Part shown: positions 7,377-10,257 of the stretch, one piece after another
How the letters are laid out: every line of letters starts with the position of its first letter
Position numbering within the stretch: the first letter of the stretch is position 1
Assembly: GCA_030671945.1 (NCBI GenBank)
Contig: DAOVHJ010000061.1
Location: 1-10,257 of the forward strand
Length of the DNA: 10,257 nt
Direction: 5' to 3'
DNA from: Candidatus Heimdallarchaeota archaeon
GTDB taxonomy: Archaea; Asgardarchaeota; Heimdallarchaeia; JABLTI01
Program-made: the position numbers and the translations under genes
Notes under the pieces: model-generated
What the model was told of the DNA's origin: nothing
Database searches by the model: none
Seen by the model: only the letters and a program-made list of their open reading frames with translations

Positions 7377-9110
7377 TTATTTTTGGAAAGTCTTTTGGAA
7401 TTTCTTATAATCATTTTCTGTTATTTTATTGTCTGGAGTGAAGTTGTTCAAATTCCATATTTCTTCGATTGATGTAAAAGTGGTTTTCTTAACTAAATGA
7501 GCGAAGTTAATCCTCATTAGAACTTCTTTTGTGAAAGGTCTTTTTGAATCAATGAAAACAATTGAATTAAGAAAATCAATGAGTGTACTATTATTTAGAA
7601 CAGAGCAAGTGAATAGTGCTTCAGAATAATTTTGGAAACTCAGATAATAACAAGTATCATCGAATAAAACAGGTTTTCCATTTTTAGGAGCAACGAATGT
7701 GAAAATGGGTTTCTTATAGAAACCAGCTAAAGCAACTTTGTATGGTGAGAAGACGTAATCACCAACTCCAAAAATAGAAAAAGCTGGTTTCCCTTGAAAT
7801 ACTCTGGATTTCCTTTTAGAAAATGCTTTCTTATTTTTCATGAGATATTGCCATGTTTTAGGATACATCTCTTTGATTTTGTTGGTATCTTCTGATAGTT
7901 TCGTTTGTGTCAAGATTAATCTTCTAGAGACATCTTGAGCATAAAACTTCCGAAGAGATGACCCTTTTAATAAGGGATATACTAATTCATCTTCTACATC
8001 CACAACTTCATTATTTTTGTTGATGAGTTTTCCATCACTTACTAATTGTAATTCCAAGATAGTAGCACAATCATGTTTTATGCCTTGACGCCAGTTAACA
8101 GGAAATTGCCCCTCAAATTGAGAGTGCAATTTGTATTTCTCAATATCTGAGACAAAATGATCTTTGAACCAACCAAATTTCTTAATGATTTTATCAGGTT
8201 CTTCAAGATCAGCAATAGAACAAGAAGTATCATTTTTCTTTGGAGAGAAATCAGCAATAAATAATGATGCATTACAGGTTTTTCCAAAATATTCCTTGGC
8301 TTTGAAATTCAGAGCACGTATATTTGAGATCCTTAAATTTGAATTATTTGTTTCTTTCAGGATATTTCTAACTACAGTATTCTTGCATAAAATTGCAATT
8401 TTTCCTTTGTTGTTAGAAAAAAGCTTGATTAACTTGACAATAATTGTTTCAGTAATATCAAAATTGCTTTTTCCTGTAAGAGCATCAATTCCTTTGAATC
8501 CCTTAATATTCGATTTCAAAGGTAAGTTAGTGGAATCAAGTGAAGATAATTCCGAAATTGTAACCCAGGGTGGATTTCCAACTATAAGTATATTTGAATC
8601 ATCAGATTTCAAAATACCCTGGTTGAATTCATGCTTGAAAATGTCATCATGAATTAATCGTATTACATACCTGTGCTTTTCTTGTGTTTCTTGATTTAGC
8701 GCTTTCTTAATAAGCTTAAATGCAGAACACCAGATATGCTGTTTTTGGATTTCAACTCCATAAATTAGTTTTAGATTTCTGAAGAATCTTGGAGCACTTA
8801 GAATGAAATTACCTGTCCCTAAAGTGGGTTCAATAATAACAGAAGGATCTAGATTTGTATCCAATAAAATTTGATACACCTTATCAACTAAGTTATTCGG
8901 AGTTTGTACATCTCCCCATTCTTTCGTATTTTGCTCTAACTTCTTTGTAGGTATCTTCGTTTTCTCAAGGTATTCAATGAATTCATCTTTGTCCGTTAAA
9001 GTAATTAATAGATTTTCAATTTTGGAAACTGAATTGATAAGTGAATTTGCTTCTTGTATAGTTTTTGATTTTTTCAAATCATAAAGAAATTCTGTTAATT
9101 CGCTATTCAA
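7377..9110 (-). CDS. N6-adenine DNA methyltransferase (TaqI/Eco57I-like)
   Basis: The protein has 577 residues on the minus strand, starting at TTG (9110-9108) with a weak GGGT four bases upstream. An upstream ATG runs into a stop, so TTG is the best start. GDVQTPNNLVDKV (66-78) is motif X, and IIEPTLGTGNF (92-102) is the S-adenosylmethionine-binding motif I, with Glu in place of the commoner Asp. LIHDDIF (152-158) carries the motif III acid, and VGNPPW (177-182) is the NPPW catalytic motif IV of amino-methylating enzymes that modify adenine. The C-terminal half begins with a typical recognition-domain segment (YPLLKGSSLRKF, 378-389). The N-terminal 65 residues hold no PD-(D/E)xK nuclease signature and the length is far below bifunctional type IIG enzymes, so this looks like a methyltransferase only. 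No restriction endonuclease gene is in the window. It converges on the glycosyltransferase gene with a 10-bp gap. Confidence 0.9.
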   Translation of the reverse strand: MNSELTEFLYDLKKSKTIQEANSLINSVSKIENLLITLTDKDEFIEYLEKTKIPTKKLEQNTKEWGDVQTPNNLVDKVYQILLDTNLDPSVIIEPTLGTGNFILSAPRFFRNLKLIYGVEIQKQHIWCSAFKLIKKALNQETQEKHRYVIRLIHDDIFKHEFNQGILKSDDSNILIVGNPPWVTISELSSLDSTNLPLKSNIKGFKGIDALTGKSNFDITETIIVKLIKLFSNNKGKIAILCKNTVVRNILKETNNSNLRISNIRALNFKAKEYFGKTCNASLFIADFSPKKNDTSCSIADLEEPDKIIKKFGWFKDHFVSDIEKYKLHSQFEGQFPVNWRQGIKHDCATILELQLVSDGKLINKNNEVVDVEDELVYPLLKGSSLRKFYAQDVSRRLILTQTKLSEDTNKIKEMYPKTWQYLMKNKKAFSKRKSRVFQGKPAFSIFGVGDYVFSPYKVALAGFYKKPIFTFVAPKNGKPVLFDDTCYYLSFQNYSEALFTCSVLNNSTLIDFLNSIVFIDSKRPFTKEVLMRINFAHLVKKTTFTSIEEIWNLNNFTPDNKITENDYKKFQKTFQK

Positions 9111-9210
9111 GTCTACCCAACCATTGAATTCTAGGGATCAATTCTCATGACTATTTCTAAGTCTAGGTATCCATTACAGAGTTTTCGAATAAATAACTTC
9201 CGAATTTCCC

Positions 9211-9228
9211 GACGAAACAATAATAAAT
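9211..9228 (+). promoter_or_regulatory. Weak candidate promoter for the HEAT-repeat gene
   Basis: GACGAAA (9211-9217) could act as a BRE and TAATAAAT (9221-9228) as a degenerate TATA box. A start about 25 bases on, near 9250, would put the palindrome at 9258-9276 inside the leader. The region is AT-rich, so chance matches are likely. No clear promoter was found for the divergent methyltransferase gene. Confidence 0.25.
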
Positions 9229-9257
9229 GATTAGTCATGAAAATTAGAATGGTGAAT

Positions 9258-9276
9258 GGTGTTCGTTCTGAACACC
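9258..9276. promoter_or_regulatory. Perfect palindrome upstream of the HEAT-repeat gene (operator or leader hairpin)
   Basis: GGTGTTC (9258-9264) and GAACACC (9270-9276) are exact reverse complements around a 5-base centre, ending 18 bases before the GTG start at 9295. It lies in the 184-bp region between two divergent genes. It could bind a dimeric regulator or fold in the mRNA leader; no T-tract follows, so a terminator is unlikely. Confidence 0.45.
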
Positions 9277-9294
9277 GAAAAAGGTCTCTGAGTT

Positions 9295-9912
9295 GTGGAT
9301 ATTGTGCCGAGTTTACAAGATGCAAAAATACTAGTAAATGAACTTGAAAGTAGTGATTTAGAAACAAGAAGTAAAGCAATTAGTGCTTTATCAACTGTTG
9401 GAGAAGCAGATATCATTAATTTTCTTATATCGCTATTGAGGAAGAATTCTCACAGATTAGTCAAAGAAGGAGTTTGTAAAACTCTTGGAAAAATCGGTAA
9501 TAAGAAAGCAATTGATGTTCTTGTGGAATCACTCGATAACGAACATGAAAGTGTTCGATACCAAGCAACAATCGCTCTAGGCAAAATTGGTGATACTAAT
9601 GCAGTACCACCTCTTTTAGAGATTCTAAAGAAAAAGGATGATCCGCTAGTCCGTTCTGAAGCTGCAAAAGCCTTGGGAATAATAGGTGATCCTAGTTCTT
9701 TGAAAATACTGTTGACCATGTTACGAAAAGACGAAGACCGATTCATAAGATATCACGCAGTTACATCACTAGGACGCATTGGAGATAAAAAAGCAACAAA
9801 GGACATACAAAAAATACTCAAAGAATCGAAAGATGATCGGTTGAAATTACGAGCAATAGAAGCTCTAGAAGCCATAGATAAAGCAAACAGAAAACAAATT
9901 GTTGCAGGTTAA
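9295..9912 (+). CDS. HEAT-repeat (PBS-lyase-like) protein
   Basis: The protein has 205 residues. GTG 9295 is the first possible start after an in-frame TGA at 9289-9291, with AAGGT at 9281-9285 as ribosome binding site. Almost the whole chain is six tandem helical repeats of about 31-33 residues, starting near residues 9, 41, 72, 103, 136 and 168. Each carries the PBS-lyase HEAT signature: a helix, then VR or IR, then an A-x-x-A-L-G-x-I-G-D type second helix (for example VRYQATIALGKIGD and VRSEAAKALGIIGD). Such proteins form curved solenoids for protein binding; some bind bilin lyases or translation and modification enzymes, but nothing here identifies the partner. No catalytic residues, signal peptide or membrane segment are seen. 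It is transcribed away from the DNA methyltransferase gene and ends in a hairpin terminator. Confidence 0.88.
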   Translation: MDIVPSLQDAKILVNELESSDLETRSKAISALSTVGEADIINFLISLLRKNSHRLVKEGVCKTLGKIGNKKAIDVLVESLDNEHESVRYQATIALGKIGDTNAVPPLLEILKKKDDPLVRSEAAKALGIIGDPSSLKILLTMLRKDEDRFIRYHAVTSLGRIGDKKATKDIQKILKESKDDRLKLRAIEALEAIDKANRKQIVAG

Positions 9913-9917
9913 GAAAG

Positions 9918-9952
9918 AGAAAATGTGATATAATCACATTTCCAAATTTTTC
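9918..9952. terminator. Probable bidirectional terminator between convergent genes
   Basis: A perfect 8-bp inverted repeat (AAATGTGA at 9921-9928, TCACATTT at 9934-9941) with a 5-base loop lies 8 bases after the HEAT-gene stop. On the plus strand it is followed by AAATTTTTCT (9944-9953). On the minus strand, after the aldo/keto reductase stop, it is followed by TCTCTTTCTT. It could serve both genes. Confidence 0.6.
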
Positions 9953-10257
9953 TACCACTTCGTTCCAATTAGAGGTGGGCTTAGAAATCGTTTTTCTTTC
10001 TCAATTGAGTCTATTAATTTGATATCTTCTGAGCTAAGCTTAATGTTTTGTGATTCCCAATTTGCTTTCAAATGCTCTGGATTAATGCTTTTTGGAATTG
10101 GCACAGTGCCTTTCTTAATTAACCAAGCAAGTGAGATTTGAGCAGCACTTACATCATGTTTCTTTCCTATTTCAACAAGTTCAGGTACTTCACCGAATCT
10201 TCCATGCATAAGTGGAAAATAAGGAACAACATACACACCTTTCTTTTTATGATGAGC
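9952..10257 (-). CDS. Aldo/keto reductase, C-terminal part (5' end outside window)
   Basis: The frame stays open from the TAG at 9954-9952 to the right edge. The seven codons before the GTG at 10236 encode AHHKKKG and continue into VYVVPYFPLMHGRFG, a family-typical strand, so the start is outside the window. The 101 visible residues are the end of the (beta/alpha)8 barrel of an NAD(P)H-dependent aldo/keto reductase. Y-F-P-L-M-H-G is the strand-7 loop, AAQISLAWLIKKG is the following helix, and VPIPKSINPEHLKANW is the cofactor-binding segment, whose Lys and Ser usually contact the NADPH 2'-phosphate. LSSEDIKLIDSIEK is the last helix. The catalytic Asp-Tyr-Lys-His tetrad would lie in the missing N-terminal part, so activity cannot be judged. 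The aldehyde or ketone substrate is unknown. Confidence 0.88.
   Translation of the reverse strand, partial: AHHKKKGVYVVPYFPLMHGRFGEVPELVEIGKKHDVSAAQISLAWLIKKGTVPIPKSINPEHLKANWESQNIKLSSEDIKLIDSIEKEKRFLSPPLIGTKW

Noticed and set aside
8164..8652. A 162-codon plus-strand open frame opposite the methyltransferase gene
   Set aside because: It lies wholly antisense to conserved methyltransferase motifs, has no recognisable domain and no Shine-Dalgarno. It is a shadow of the real gene.
7377..9110. Bifunctional type IIG restriction-modification enzyme
   Set aside because: No PD-(D/E)xK motif in the short N-terminal part, and the protein is much shorter than type IIG enzymes.
9131..9416. Two minus-strand open frames across the divergent region and the start of the HEAT gene
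   Set aside because: They overlap each other and the HEAT-repeat coding sequence, and their translations are low-complexity and hydrophobic or Ser-rich without domains. The HEAT signature makes the plus strand the real one.
9500..9900. DNA-level tandem repeats in the HEAT gene
   Set aside because: The periodicity is in the protein (about 31-33 residues); the nucleotide units have diverged, so these are not recent repeats or a CRISPR array.

Overview
The window is AT-rich and reads as archaeal. Several genes are preceded by GGTG-type Shine-Dalgarno cores (521-525, 3157-3162, 4449-4452), starts are often TTG or GTG, and TATA/BRE-like elements sit at sensible distances upstream. One gene carries a formaldehyde-activating enzyme (Fae) domain, which implies a tetrahydromethanopterin (H4MPT)-type C1 carrier. 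The mix of TPR, HEAT, metallophosphoesterase and membrane glycosyltransferase genes would suit an Asgard-type or related uncultured archaeon, but that assignment is an inference.

Left part (1-3058, + strand): the 3' end of a TPR-repeat gene that runs off the left edge; a 151-residue protein that may be a degenerate P-loop ATPase; and a 678-residue metallophosphoesterase with a basic N-terminus and a fibronectin-III/purple-acid-phosphatase-like domain. The last two may be co-transcribed.

Centre (3059-6010, + strand): the most interesting part. A candidate promoter precedes a two-gene operon closed by a stem-loop and T-tract. The first gene encodes a 426-residue protein of a family I do not recognise. 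The second, 14 bp downstream, is a single-frame fusion of a DapA/NanA-family Schiff-base aldolase with a complete Fae domain. The fusion suggests an aldolase that handles formaldehyde next to the domain that loads it on H4MPT, analogous to the known archaeal Fae-Hps fusions. The 426-residue protein is probably a functional partner.

Right part (6011-10257): a strong TATA box precedes a CrtQ-like membrane glycosyltransferase (family 2, + strand). It converges, with a 10-bp gap, on a minus-strand N6-adenine DNA methyltransferase that has no visible restriction partner. A 184-bp divergent region with a perfect 7-bp palindrome separates the methyltransferase from a six-unit HEAT-repeat protein (+). 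A hairpin that probably terminates transcription in both directions separates that gene from the C-terminal part of an aldo/keto reductase (-), which runs off the right edge.

No rRNA, tRNA, CRISPR array, insertion sequence or long repeat was seen, and no gene-free stretch exceeds 300 bases.
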